A DNA stretch of 64,000 nt, taken from positions 186,001 through 250,000 of the forward strand of contig CAVZCC010000008.1 in assembly GCA_963773765.1 (NCBI GenBank), in the 5' to 3' direction. Shown here piece after piece: positions 1-8,267 of this stretch. Position numbers and translations under genes: made by a program. The notes beneath the pieces are model-generated. The model was not told the origin of the DNA. It searched no databases and saw only the letters and a program-made list of their open reading frames with translations. Source of the DNA: CAVZCC01 sp963773765. Lineage in GTDB: Bacteria > Actinomycetota > Acidimicrobiia > Acidimicrobiales > Microtrichaceae. Within the stretch, counting starts at the first letter, position 1. Each line of letters opens with the position of its first letter.

Positions 1-324
1 GCCTTCGTGGATCTGATCGTCGACACCGAGACACAACAGCGCACCATGCTCCGCCTCTCCTTGGAGGCTGACCCGGCCGAGAGGGCAGACCTTCCGCTCC
101 GCCAGGGCCGGGCCATCGACTGGTTCACCGAAGCACTGGAACCAGCTCGCGCCCAACTCGGCGATGCCGGCCTCCGTCGCCTCGTCCTCGCAATCCGAAC
201 CGCCACCGGCATCGAGGCGCTCATCTGGCTCACTGACATGGGCGGCCTCACCCGCGACGAAGCAGCGAGTCTGATGAGATGGTCAGCAACATCTCTCTTC
301 CGAGCAGCAACGGACGAGGAGTGA
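1..324 (+). CDS. TetR/AcrR-type regulator, C-terminal fragment (cut by window start)
   Basis: The reading frame is open from base 1 and ends in TGA at 322-324, so only about 107 C-terminal residues are visible. They are helical, and the stretch LRRLVLAIRTATGIEALIWL followed by a short Arg/Ala-rich helix resembles the C-terminal ligand-binding and dimerisation part of TetR-family regulators. The DNA-binding helix-turn-helix would lie upstream, outside the window, so neither target nor ligand can be judged. A GTG at position 7 is an in-frame codon and not the likely start. The family call rests only on the style of the C-terminal helices. Confidence 0.55.
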   Translation, partial: AFVDLIVDTETQQRTMLRLSLEADPAERADLPLRQGRAIDWFTEALEPARAQLGDAGLRRLVLAIRTATGIEALIWLTDMGGLTRDEAASLMRWSATSLFRAATDEE

Positions 325-437
325 GCGTCACCCAGCACTGGATGGGCGCGGCAGAGACTCGGTGAACTCCACCGGCATCCGTCGAACGCCCTGGTTGGAG
401 CGGTCTTCCGCTCGGCCCTGGTGGCGAAGGTGGATAC

Positions 438-485
438 TGCCGCCTAGAAGACAGTGCCGCCTAGACACAGTGCCGCCTCGCTCGT
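438..485. repeat. Three-copy 16-bp tandem repeat
   Basis: Copies of a 16-bp unit with core TGCCGCCT start at 438, 454 and 470. The first two copies share TGCCGCCTAGA. It lies in the 222-base gap between the TetR fragment and the convergent cyclase gene, where no gene is seen. Confidence 0.6.
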
Positions 486-546
486 ACACGACCGGGAGCG
501 CAGGAACCGGGCCCGACAGTGAACCCCTACGCCGACAACGTGGTCC

Positions 547-3240
547 TCACCCGCTCGACACCGGGTGCCGGTGCTGCAGCTCGGCCAACGTGGCGAAGAT
601 CTCGGGGCGGGTCATCGCCTGCGGGGTGAGGGCGTCCTCGCCGTAGCCGGCCTCGCCGAGCATCGCCACGGTGTCCCGGAGGACCCAGGCGTGACCGACG
701 AACTCATAGGAGTCTGCGGAACGCCTGTGCCGGTACATCCGGGCCGCCAGGTCGTTCGACCCGAGCCGGGCCGCGGCGTAGGCGGCAACCATGGGCGCGC
801 CGGTCATCCAGTGATCGATCCCGGTCCGGTCGGTGATCCGGACGTAGTCGCCCACCTCGGCGACAGCAGCCGCCGGATCGGATGCCGTCCGCGCCAACGC
901 CAGGTTCAACATCGTGGACGTCTTGACCAGGGACCCTCCCTCACGCCAGCCGGGGAACCGTTCGGCCAGTTCGAGCACCCGGCGCACCTTGGACTCGGAC
1001 GTCCCGTCCCTGAGCAACGCAGCCGTCGCGAAGTAGACCGCCGTGCCGAGCCAGACCGGACCGCCCAACTCGTTCGCGTCGGCCATGCACCGTTCGATCG
1101 CGGCGTCGACGCCCGGACCGTCGCTCGGACCGAGGAGGAGCGCCAGGCTGCGGGCGTGGATGGCGGCATAGGGATCCCCGCAGCGCTCAGCGCAGTCCAA
1201 CGCGACCTCGCACGTCGCGAGGGACACCGAGTCGGGCACGTAGACGGCCATCGTCACCGGCACGTAGTTGGCCCACGGCGACTCCAGCAGCCCCGGGTGT
1301 TGCTCGAAGATCGCGCGGGCACGACCATCGAGCCCGACCGCCTCCACCACGTCCCCGGCCACCATGGCGCCTGTCGCAGCCACCCACGACGCGTCGTACC
1401 GAACCTGTGGGTCGACCTCGGCCTCGGTGTCGAGGACCGGACGCAGCCACGCAACCTGATCGGCGGGCACCTCCTGGTTGAGGAACAGCCACAGCGACTT
1501 CACGAGAGCGGTCAACTCGCGCCACCGGCCGGTCGCTCCCAGCCACTCCGCCGTCGCCCGCAGGCAGTCGAACGCATCGGAGATGATCGCCTTCGCCTCG
1601 CCATAGTCGGCGCCGAAGACCCGCCGCCCCTCCCGGTGGGCCAGGTCGCTGTAGTAGGAGGCGAACCGATCGAGCACCTCATCGGCCTCACCTGTCTCGA
1701 CCAGCCGGTCGCCACCGAACTGGCGGAGGGTCTCGAGCAGTCGGTAGCGGCCGGTCTCGCCGTCGTGCACGACCAGGGAGCGGTCGACCAGCCGGGTCAC
1801 CTGGTCGAGCACCTCGAACTCGTCGCCGTCGGGGCCGCCGACGACCGCGGTGGCGTCGACCAGACCGAAGCCACCGGCGAACACCGACAGGCTTCGGAAC
1901 ACCCGTCGGTCCTCCGGATCGAGCAGGTCGTAGGACCAGTCCACCGCGGCCTGCAGGGTGCGGTGGCGCTCGTGGCCCCGCCGGGAGCCGGCGAGCAGGC
2001 GGAACCGCTCCCCCAGCCGGGCCCGGATGTCGCCCACCGACATGGCCCCCACCCGTGCCGCAGCCAGCTCGATGGCCAGCGGCACCCCGTCCAGCCGCCG
2101 ACAGATCTCGGCCACGTCCTCGACGTTGTCGTCGCCCATCACGAACCCGGCGCGCGCCGCCTGGGCCCGCTCCTCGAACAGCCGCACCGCCGGGTACTCC
2201 CCCGCGGCCACACCGAAGGCCTCGGCGTCCGGGAGCCCGAGGGGTCGGAGGTGCCGAACGTACTCACCCGCGACGTCGAGCGGCTCCCGCGACGTCGCCA
2301 GCATCGTCACCCGGGAAGCGCGGGCCAGCACGCTCGTGGCCAGGTCCGCCACCGCGTCGATGACGTGCTCGCAGTTGTCCAGCACCAGCAGGCTCAGCCG
2401 GTCCTCGAGGTGGGTCACCAGGGCCTCGGCGCTCGACGACGCCGCCGTCGCGCCCATCGACGCCGCAACGGCACGCACGACGTCGCCGCCGTCGACGACC
2501 GGGGCCAGGTCCACGAACCACACGCCGTCCGGGAAGTCGGCCGCCAGCGATGCGGCCACCTCGATGGCGAGACGGGTCTTGCCCATGCCGCCCACCCCGG
2601 AGATCGTCACCAGGCGATGGCGACCGGCCTCGTCGGCCACCGCGGTCACGTCGCCGGCACGCCCGATCAGCTCGGTGGCCGGCTCCGGCAGGTTCGACGG
2701 CACCAGCGCACTGGACCTCAACGGAGGAAACGACCGTGTCCCGAGTTGGTGCACGCGCACCGGGGTCAACAGGTCACGCAGTCGGTGCTCGCCCAGGTCC
2801 AGGGTCGGTGGTGGATCCTCGACGACCCCGAGCGTGGTCCCGCTGCACAGGGCCTGGCCGCCATGGGCCAACGCCATCAGCCTCGCGGTGCGGTTGACCG
2901 CGCCGCCGAAGTAGTCGCCGTCACGCTCGGTCGCCTCACCCGTGTGGATGCCCATCCGAACACGGATCTCGGCTCCGGGCGGCCACTGCTCCCCCTCGAG
3001 CGCCTGGAGCGCCTCGCAGGCGGCGTCGATGGCATCGGCGGCCCGGCCGAACGCCACCGCGAACCCGTCCCCACCGGTGGCGAACACCTGACCGCCGTGC
3101 CGATCGAACACCGACCGGAGCAACTCGTCGTGGCGGGCCAGACAGCCCGGCATGACCTCGGACGCCGCCTCCCACAACCGCGTCGAACCCTCGATGTCGG
3201 TGAACAGGAACGTGACCGTCCCCGTCGGTGCCCCTCCCAT
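547..3240 (-). CDS. Class III nucleotidyl cyclase domain fused to NB-ARC/AAA ATPase
   Basis: The 897-residue protein begins with a class III cyclase homology domain (about residues 5-165): FTDIEGST carries the first metal aspartate (D15), GGDGF the second (D58), and VNRTAR supplies the transition-state Asn and Arg (N116, R120). The usual adenine-selecting lysine before GDG is Ala, so substrate is uncertain. An NTPase follows with Walker A GVGGMGKT (about 215-222), Walker B LLVLDNCEH and an NB-ARC-like TSREPL sensor region. The C-terminal 400 residues are helical, repeat-like and TPR-type. No LuxR-type helix-turn-helix is seen at the end. Such cyclase-ATPase proteins are common in actinobacteria as signalling proteins. 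Start is the ATG at 3240. It lies alone, downstream of the tRNA cluster terminators. Confidence 0.85.
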   Translation of the reverse strand: MGGAPTGTVTFLFTDIEGSTRLWEAASEVMPGCLARHDELLRSVFDRHGGQVFATGGDGFAVAFGRAADAIDAACEALQALEGEQWPPGAEIRVRMGIHTGEATERDGDYFGGAVNRTARLMALAHGGQALCSGTTLGVVEDPPPTLDLGEHRLRDLLTPVRVHQLGTRSFPPLRSSALVPSNLPEPATELIGRAGDVTAVADEAGRHRLVTISGVGGMGKTRLAIEVAASLAADFPDGVWFVDLAPVVDGGDVVRAVAASMGATAASSSAEALVTHLEDRLSLLVLDNCEHVIDAVADLATSVLARASRVTMLATSREPLDVAGEYVRHLRPLGLPDAEAFGVAAGEYPAVRLFEERAQAARAGFVMGDDNVEDVAEICRRLDGVPLAIELAAARVGAMSVGDIRARLGERFRLLAGSRRGHERHRTLQAAVDWSYDLLDPEDRRVFRSLSVFAGGFGLVDATAVVGGPDGDEFEVLDQVTRLVDRSLVVHDGETGRYRLLETLRQFGGDRLVETGEADEVLDRFASYYSDLAHREGRRVFGADYGEAKAIISDAFDCLRATAEWLGATGRWRELTALVKSLWLFLNQEVPADQVAWLRPVLDTEAEVDPQVRYDASWVAATGAMVAGDVVEAVGLDGRARAIFEQHPGLLESPWANYVPVTMAVYVPDSVSLATCEVALDCAERCGDPYAAIHARSLALLLGPSDGPGVDAAIERCMADANELGGPVWLGTAVYFATAALLRDGTSESKVRRVLELAERFPGWREGGSLVKTSTMLNLALARTASDPAAAVAEVGDYVRITDRTGIDHWMTGAPMVAAYAAARLGSNDLAARMYRHRRSADSYEFVGHAWVLRDTVAMLGEAGYGEDALTPQAMTRPEIFATLAELQHRHPVSSG

Positions 3241-3343
3241 CCGCGCACCGTAGCTCCCGGCGGCGGGTCCTCGACGCCTTCGCGCTTCCCCTCAATCCGG
3301 ACGGGCCAACGGCCCATCGACTCCGTCGCGCCGCCCCCGCGAA

Positions 3344-3386
3344 CTCGTGACATCTCGTACGGCCCGGCAACTTCGGATGTCACGAG
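3344..3386. repeat. Inverted repeat, GAACTCGTGAC family, copy A
   Basis: Arms CTCGTGACATC (3344-3354) and GATGTCACGAG (3376-3386) pair perfectly over 11 bp around a 21-base loop. The left arm and flank share 15 identical bases (CGAACTCGTGACATC) with the inverted repeat between leuC and leuD. It is upstream of the cyclase gene and downstream of the tRNA terminator. Confidence 0.65.
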
Positions 3387-3423
3387 AACGGAAGGACAAT
3401 GCCGGATGCGCTCCCCGGGTGAT

Positions 3424-3453
3424 CGCCGGACGACTCCGCGGAGTCGTCCGGCG
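3424..3453. terminator. Perfect 30-bp palindrome, possible terminator
   Basis: The arms 3424-3438 and 3439-3453 are exact reverse complements (half-site CGCCGGACGACTCCG). There is no loop as written and no T-run, so it could be a factor-dependent terminator between the tRNA unit and the cyclase gene, or a protein-binding palindrome. Confidence 0.45.
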
Positions 3454-3526
3454 CGGCCCGTCCCGAACTCGGGCTGCTGAGCCCGCTCCGGGCGGTCGAT
3501 TCAGCCCGAGATGGAGACCGGGAACG

Positions 3527-3556
3527 ACGAAAGCCCCGGAGATCCGGGGCTTTCGT
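3527..3556 (-). terminator. Terminator hairpin of the tRNA-Gln/tRNA-Glu unit
   Basis: Arms ACGAAAGCCCCGGA (3527-3540) and TCCGGGGCTTTCGT (3543-3556) pair over 14 bp, starting 5 bases beyond the 3' end of tRNA-Glu. Only a short T-rich tract follows. Position and strength make it the likely end of the minus-strand tRNA transcript. Confidence 0.7.
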
Positions 3557-3560
3557 GGAG

Positions 3561-3633
3561 CACCCCCAACGGGATTCGAACCCGTGCCGCCACCTTGAGA
3601 GGGTGGTGTCCTAGGCCGCTAGACGATGGGGGC
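3561..3633 (-). tRNA. tRNA-Glu (CTC)
   Basis: On the minus strand the cloverleaf starts GCCCCCA and ends TGGGGGT plus discriminator G. The acceptor stem ends in a G-T pair, the anticodon loop is CTCTCAA with anticodon CTC, and the T-loop is GGTTCGAATCC-like. The 3' CCA is not encoded. It lies 48 bases downstream of tRNA-Gln and in the same direction as gltX. Confidence 0.95.
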
Positions 3634-3681
3634 TGGTCACTCCGGCCGACTCGGGTGAATCGTCCGGCGATCTTGTTTGCG

Positions 3682-3752
3682 CTCGGGGGGAGGACTCGAA
3701 CCCCCAATAACTGGACCAGAACCAGTTGTGTTGCCGATTACACCACCCCCGA
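3682..3752 (-). tRNA. tRNA-Gln (CTG)
   Basis: The minus-strand cloverleaf has acceptor arms TCGGGGG and CCCCCGA, anticodon stem ACTGG/CCAGT around loop TTCTGGT (anticodon CTG) and T-loop GGTTCGAGTCC. CCA is not encoded. In actinobacteria this tRNA is normally first charged with glutamate by GltX and then amidated by GatCAB, which fits its place beside gltX. Confidence 0.95.
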
Positions 3753-3834
3753 AAGGTGGTCTGGCCCCGTGGGGCGCCGGGTCACTCTAGTCGAGCGCCC
3801 GCGAAGCCCGACAACCCGATCCGGCAGCAGGCGC

Positions 3835-4446
3835 TCAGCTGGCGATGCGCAGGAGCCGTCCGTACCCGATGACCTGCCCCACCGCCACCAGGCCGGTCTC
3901 CCGCAGCAGCTCCTGGATGGTCGGGGCCGCGCCGGTGGGCGACACGCCCGCCTCCAGGCCCAGCTCCCGGGCCACGCCCTCGAGCCGGCGGGAGTGGTAG
4001 CTGTCCGACACCAGGGTCACCTGTTGCGCACCCAGGTCCACCAGCACCCGTTTGGCCGCAGCGAGGGAGTCCCAGGTGCTGTTGCCGTCGTCCACGATCA
4101 TCAGGTCGTCCTCCGGCACTCCCTTGCCGGCCAGGTAGCGGTAGCCGGCGAACGCCTCGGTGAAGCGGTCCCCGGGCTGCTTGGCCCCGGTCAGCATGAT
4201 CTTGGGGGCGACGCCGTCCTGGTACAGGGCCAGTGCGTGGTCCAGCCGCTGGCGCAGGACCGGTGACGGCGTGCCGTCGTACTGCGCCGCACCCAGGACC
4301 ACGATGGCGTCGGTGGTGGCGCGGTCGTCGGACCGTGACGCGGACAGCACCTGGACGAACGTGACCACCAGGTAGAGCGCCAGCACCACGCCCAGCAGGC
4401 CGATGATCCGCAGCCCCCAGCGGATGACCGGTGGACGTTCAGCCAC
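3835..4446 (-). CDS. YdcF/SanA-type DUF218 membrane protein
   Basis: This 203-residue protein has one N-terminal membrane helix (about residues 10-33) followed by a DUF218 domain. The core motif AIVVLGAAQ near residue 47, the downstream LTGAKQPGDRFTEA, and DDGNSTWDSLAAAK with VSDSYHSRR match the YdcF/SanA fold. DUF218 proteins are linked to envelope barrier function, but their reaction is not settled. The start codon overlaps the 3' end of gltX by 8 bases, so the two are probably co-transcribed and translationally coupled. tRNA-Gln begins 82 bases further downstream on the same strand. Confidence 0.88.
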   Translation of the reverse strand: MAERPPVIRWGLRIIGLLGVVLALYLVVTFVQVLSASRSDDRATTDAIVVLGAAQYDGTPSPVLRQRLDHALALYQDGVAPKIMLTGAKQPGDRFTEAFAGYRYLAGKGVPEDDLMIVDDGNSTWDSLAAAKRVLVDLGAQQVTLVSDSYHSRRLEGVARELGLEAGVSPTGAAPTIQELLRETGLVAVGQVIGYGRLLRIAS

Positions 4447-5864
4447 CGGATCCGAGGCGCCGGCGGGCGGAGCGGAGGCGCCGCAGCGTCTCCTCCCGCC
4501 CCAGCAGCTCCATCGACTCGAACAGGGGCGGACCCACGCTGCGCCCGGTCACGGCCACGCGCACGGGGGCCTGGAACTTCTTGCGGCTGGCGCCCAGCTC
4601 CTCGGCCAGACCCATGGTCCGCTCGTAGAGCTCCGCCGAGCGCCACGGCCAGTCCTCCGCCCCGGCGATCACGGCGTCCAGCCAACCAGCGGCATCGGGT
4701 CCCATGGCCTTGGTCCAGGACGCCTCGTCGATCTCCGGCTCGGCCAGGAACAGGAAGTCCACGTAGCCGGGGACCTCCGACAACGTCTCCACCCTGGTCT
4801 GGACCTCCCCCGCGATCCGCCCGAACGTCTCGGCGTGGAACCGGTCCGCCCACGGTGCGGTGTCGATGAACGGGCGGGCCCGCTCCGCGAAGTGGGCCGG
4901 GCCCATGGCCCGCAGGTGCTCGCCGTTGACGAAGCGCAGCTTCTTGGCGTCGAAGAACGCGGAGCTGGGGTTGATGTCCTCCACCCGGAACTCCGGCGGG
5001 AACTCGGCCAAGGGGTCCAGGCGGACCTCCACCCCGTCCGGCGGCCCCCAGCCCAGCAGGGCCAGGTAGTTGACCATGGCCTCGGGCAGGAACCCGCGGT
5101 CGCGGTAGTCCAGCAGCGACACGTCGTCGCGGCGCTTGGACAGCTTCTTGCGCTGCTCGTTGACGATCAGGGGCAGGTGGGCGAACACCAGCTGCTCGCC
5201 ACCCAGGCCCAGCGCGTCCCGCAGCAGCAGTTGCTTGGGCGTGACGTTGATCAGGTCCTCGCCCCGGATGATGTGGTTGACACCCATGTCGGAGTCGTCC
5301 ACGGCGTTGGCCACGAAGAACGTGGGCGACCCGTCGGCCCGGCGGATGACGAAGTCCTCGATGTTGGCGTTCTCGAAGGAGATCTCGCCCCGGATCAGGT
5401 CGTTCCAGGACACCGAGCCGTCCTCGGGCACCTTGAACCGGACGGCGCGGCCCGGGCCCGGGCCCAGGTCCCGGTCACGGTCGGCGCGGTCGTAGGCCTT
5501 GCCACCGGTGCGTTCCCGCTCCCCCTCCGGCACGGCGTCGGACCAGTAGGCCAGCCCGGCGTCCAGGAGCCGGTCCACCGCCTCCTGGTGGATGCCGAAC
5601 CGGGTGGACTGCAGCACCGGCTCCCCGTCCCAGTCCAGGCCCAGCCACTCGAGTGCCTCGAAGATCACGTCGATGAGCTCCTGGCGGGAGCGCTCCACGT
5701 CGGTGTCCTCCACCCGGAGCAGGAAGGTGCCGCCCAGGTGACGGGCCGCCAGCCAGTTGAACAGTGCGGTGCGGGCGCTGCCCAGGTGCAGGAACCCGGT
5801 GGGGGCGGGGGCGAACCGGACCCGGACCGGCTGGCCGGGAGGCGGAGGCGTCGGGGGTCGTCAC
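4439..5864 (-). CDS. gltX: Glutamyl-tRNA synthetase (apparent frameshift near the N-terminus)
   Basis: Class I GluRS, which attaches glutamate to tRNA-Glu and, in bacteria lacking GlnRS, also to tRNA-Gln. The HIGH-type motif is PTGFLHLGSA near 5800, and the KMSKR-type motif is KKLSKRRDD. The anticodon-binding C-terminus is complete. The frame holding the HIGH motif runs back to an in-frame TGA at 5861-5863 without any ATG, GTG or TTG, while a GTG at 5864 opens a different frame. A one-base indel between about 5825 and 5860 would join them. The first in-frame start after the motif (GTG 5713) would delete the ATP-binding HIGH region and cannot give a working enzyme. The gene is followed by ydcF and the two cognate tRNAs. 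Confidence 0.85.
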
Positions 5865-5925
5865 GGCGGTCCAACCTACCGGTCGCGCCGGTCGGACCTG
5901 AGACGGCTCCTACGATGATGCGGCG

Positions 5926-7034
5926 ATGGACGACCAGGACAGCACCGGGCCCGACGACGAGCCGGACGGCCCCGCCGGGCACGACCGGGCGGAGGACCCC
6001 ACCGCCGATGACGGGCCCGACGCCGTGGCCGATGTCGCCGACGGTGCAGGCGGTGCAGGCGGCTCCGAGGATCTCGACGACCCGCCGGTGTGGGACGGCG
6101 GGGAAGACGGATCCGACGCCGGCGACGGCCTGCCCGATCCCCGGTCCGCATGTCCAGGTCCCGGATGGCGGTGCTCATCGGCTCCATCGTGGCCGCGGTC
6201 GCGGTGCTGGCCGGACTGGCGTTCCTGACCGGTGACCCCGAGCCCGTGGCCGCGCCCCCCACCAGTGCCCCGACCACCACCACGACGACCGCCCCGGCGG
6301 GACGCGCCGCCACGGACGTGCAGGTGGCCACGGCCACGGGACCCACCATCCTGGTGCGTTCCGCTCCGCCGGACGGTTGGGACACCATGACCCCGGTGAC
6401 GGTGTGGGACAACCCGCCACCTCCGGCCAGCCAGCCCAACGTGCCGGAGCGCCCGGCGCTCCCCCGCCCCGACTACCCCATCCAGGGCCGCTACAGCGAC
6501 GCCGCGGGGTGGAGCTTCGACAACCCCACCGCGTTCGGCGACCCGTTCGTGATGATGGTCACCGAACAGCGGGGCGACTGGCTCAGGGTCCAGGTCCCGG
6601 TCCGGCCCAACGGCACCGAGGGGTACGTCCTGGCCTCCGACGTGACCCTGTCCACCCACCAGTACCGGATCGAGGTCATGCTCGCCGAGCGGATGCTCCG
6701 CGTCTACAACGGCAGCGACCTGGTGGCGGAGACCGCGGTGGTGATCGGCAAGGACGACACCCCGACCCCCACCGGCCGCTTCTACGTGACGGACACCGTC
6801 CCGCAGTCGAACCCGGCGGGCGCCTACGGGCCCATCGCGCTGGCCACCAGCGCCTACAGCGAGCAGTTGGACATCTTCGACAACGGCGTGCCGGTCATCG
6901 CCATGCACGGCACCAACAGGCCGGAGCAGGTGGGTCAGGCCATCTCCAACGGCTGCATCCGCATGCCCAACGACGTCGTCACCCGGTTGGGGAACGAGGT
7001 CCCCCTGGGCACCCCCGTCGACATCTACGCCTGA
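5926..7034 (+). CDS. L,D-transpeptidase (YkuD) with acidic cytoplasmic N-terminus; frameshift near 6145
   Basis: The catalytic YkuD domain is at the C-terminus, with the motif from AMHGTNRPE to SNGCIRM giving the active-site His and Cys. Such enzymes make 3-3 cross-links in peptidoglycan or anchor proteins to it. A membrane helix (MAVLIGSIVAAVAVLAGLAF) and a Thr/Pro linker precede it. From ATG 5926 an Asp/Gly-rich stretch of about 70 residues has strong G/C third positions up to about 6145, where codon bias jumps to the frame of the helix, so I infer one gene with a one-base error. If not, translation would start at ATG 6150 (MSRSRMAVL). It is divergent from gltX with a gap of only 61 bases. 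Confidence 0.82.
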
Positions 7035-7089
7035 CCGGACCCGGTTGACCCGACCCGGTTGACCCAGCCCGTGCCGATCCCCGGGACGC

Positions 7090-7629
7090 TCAGACGTCCA
7101 GGTCCAGGCAGCTGCGCCAGTCGTCGCGGTGGAGGTCCGCCACCTGGGCGTGCGGCAGGCGCAGGATCCGCTCCGGTGCGGCGTCGGCCACCCGACGGAG
7201 CTCCTGGTAGTGGTGCACCAGGTGGATCTCGTCGAACCAGCCGCGCCGCAGGTCCACCAGGTCCGCCGGCGGGTCCTGGTCCAGGAAGCCCCAGATGGTG
7301 AGCCCCACGGTCAGGTCGTGCACGATCGGGGCCCGGCCGAACAGCCCGGAGCGCTTCATGGCGATGGCCGACGCCCCGGCCAGTGCGTCGGCCTGGTGCT
7401 CGCCGTCGCGCAGGGTGAGCGTGCCCTCGAACCGGGTCACCAGCTTCAGGGCGTAGCCCTGGTCCGGGCCCGGCGTGCCCAGGCGGTCCCCCTCGGGCTG
7501 GACGCCGACGATCTCCCCCGGCCGGTCGGCGGTCCAGGATCCGGCCCGCCGGGGCGGCGACGCATAGGACCGGACGTGCTGCGCGGGCTTGGTGGGGACG
7601 TGCTCCGGGTGCTGCCATGGCCCCTTCAA
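7090..7629 (-). CDS. Conserved-looking hypothetical protein
   Basis: Not recognised. From a TTG at 7629 the protein is 179 residues; in-frame ATG 7743 would be longer but overlaps the end of the upstream gene and encodes a low-complexity Arg/Pro stretch. The middle part (GYALKLVTRFEGTLTLRDGE) and the C-terminal half, with LVHHYQELRRVADAAPERIL, look like a soluble globular protein. It lacks a signal peptide or membrane helix. Gene direction matches the secreted protein upstream (75 bases away from the TTG start), and it converges on the L,D-transpeptidase gene. Confidence 0.6.
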   Translation of the reverse strand: MKGPWQHPEHVPTKPAQHVRSYASPPRRAGSWTADRPGEIVGVQPEGDRLGTPGPDQGYALKLVTRFEGTLTLRDGEHQADALAGASAIAMKRSGLFGRAPIVHDLTVGLTIWGFLDQDPPADLVDLRRGWFDEIHLVHHYQELRRVADAAPERILRLPHAQVADLHRDDWRSCLDLDV

Positions 7630-7703
7630 CGTACCCGCGCCGCACGCCCGCCCCCGAACCTGGGGACGGGCGTGCGGCCGGCGGTGGGGTCGGGCCGCCG
7701 GGG

Positions 7704-8180
7704 TCAGATCTGGCCCACCGACGGGCGACGGTGGGTACCCCACACGCCCTGGCCGCCCGGCTCGGTGTCCCAGAACCCGCGGCCCTCCAGGTGGAACCGG
7801 CCCTCGCCGGTGACGTCCAGGCCCACGCCGGGCGACAGCACACCGATGATGGCGCTGCCCTCGCCGATGGTCGCCTCGCCGTTCCAGCCCAGGTAGAAGG
7901 TGAACGCACCGCCCTCACGCTTCTCGCCGTAGCCGGTGACGGTGACCTCCAGGTCGTGGTCGGGGTCCATGACCACCAACACCCCTGAGCCCTTGACCGT
8001 GCCGGCGCTGAACTCACCGCCGACGATGGCGGCGCCGGAACCGACGGCCGTGAGGTTGCCCGCACCCGAGCCGGTCTCGGCCCCGGCCGGGGCCGCGGCC
8101 ACCGCCGCGCCCGTGGCGGCCACCGCCACTGCGGCTGCGGTCGCCCTGATCTTCCTGCTGATGGATCCTGTCTGCACCAT
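7704..8180 (-). CDS. Small secreted protein with signal peptide
   Basis: The 158-residue product starts at ATG 8180, preceded by a strong Shine-Dalgarno AGGAGG seven bases upstream. A typical Sec signal follows: charged SISRKIRAT, an Ala/Val-rich core and a cleavage site around PAGAETG. The mature part is Gly-rich with beta-strand-like segments and ends in Gly/Arg/Trp-rich sequence. I do not recognise the family. Its position just after cimA in the same direction is probably incidental, because an 87-base gap separates them. Confidence 0.75.
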   Translation of the reverse strand: MVQTGSISRKIRATAAAVAVAATGAAVAAAPAGAETGSGAGNLTAVGSGAAIVGGEFSAGTVKGSGVLVVMDPDHDLEVTVTGYGEKREGGAFTFYLGWNGEATIGEGSAIIGVLSPGVGLDVTGEGRFHLEGRGFWDTEPGGQGVWGTHRRPSVGQI

Positions 8181-8267
8181 GTCCGAACCTCCTGGGGGTC
8201 TGTCGTGGACTCCCTGAGGTTCGGCAGCGGAGATGAGGAGAGTGTGAGCAGCCGGACAGGGTCCGGT

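Noticed and set aside
325..546. A small plus-strand gene from ATG 362
   Set aside because: The frame runs into the opposing cyclase gene, is Arg/Pro-rich and contains only tandem repeat sequence.
565..3480. A 971-codon plus-strand open frame opposite the cyclase gene
   Set aside because: It is an antisense shadow of a G/C-rich gene; the composition is Arg/Pro/Gly-rich without family motifs, while the minus strand has full cyclase and NB-ARC motifs.
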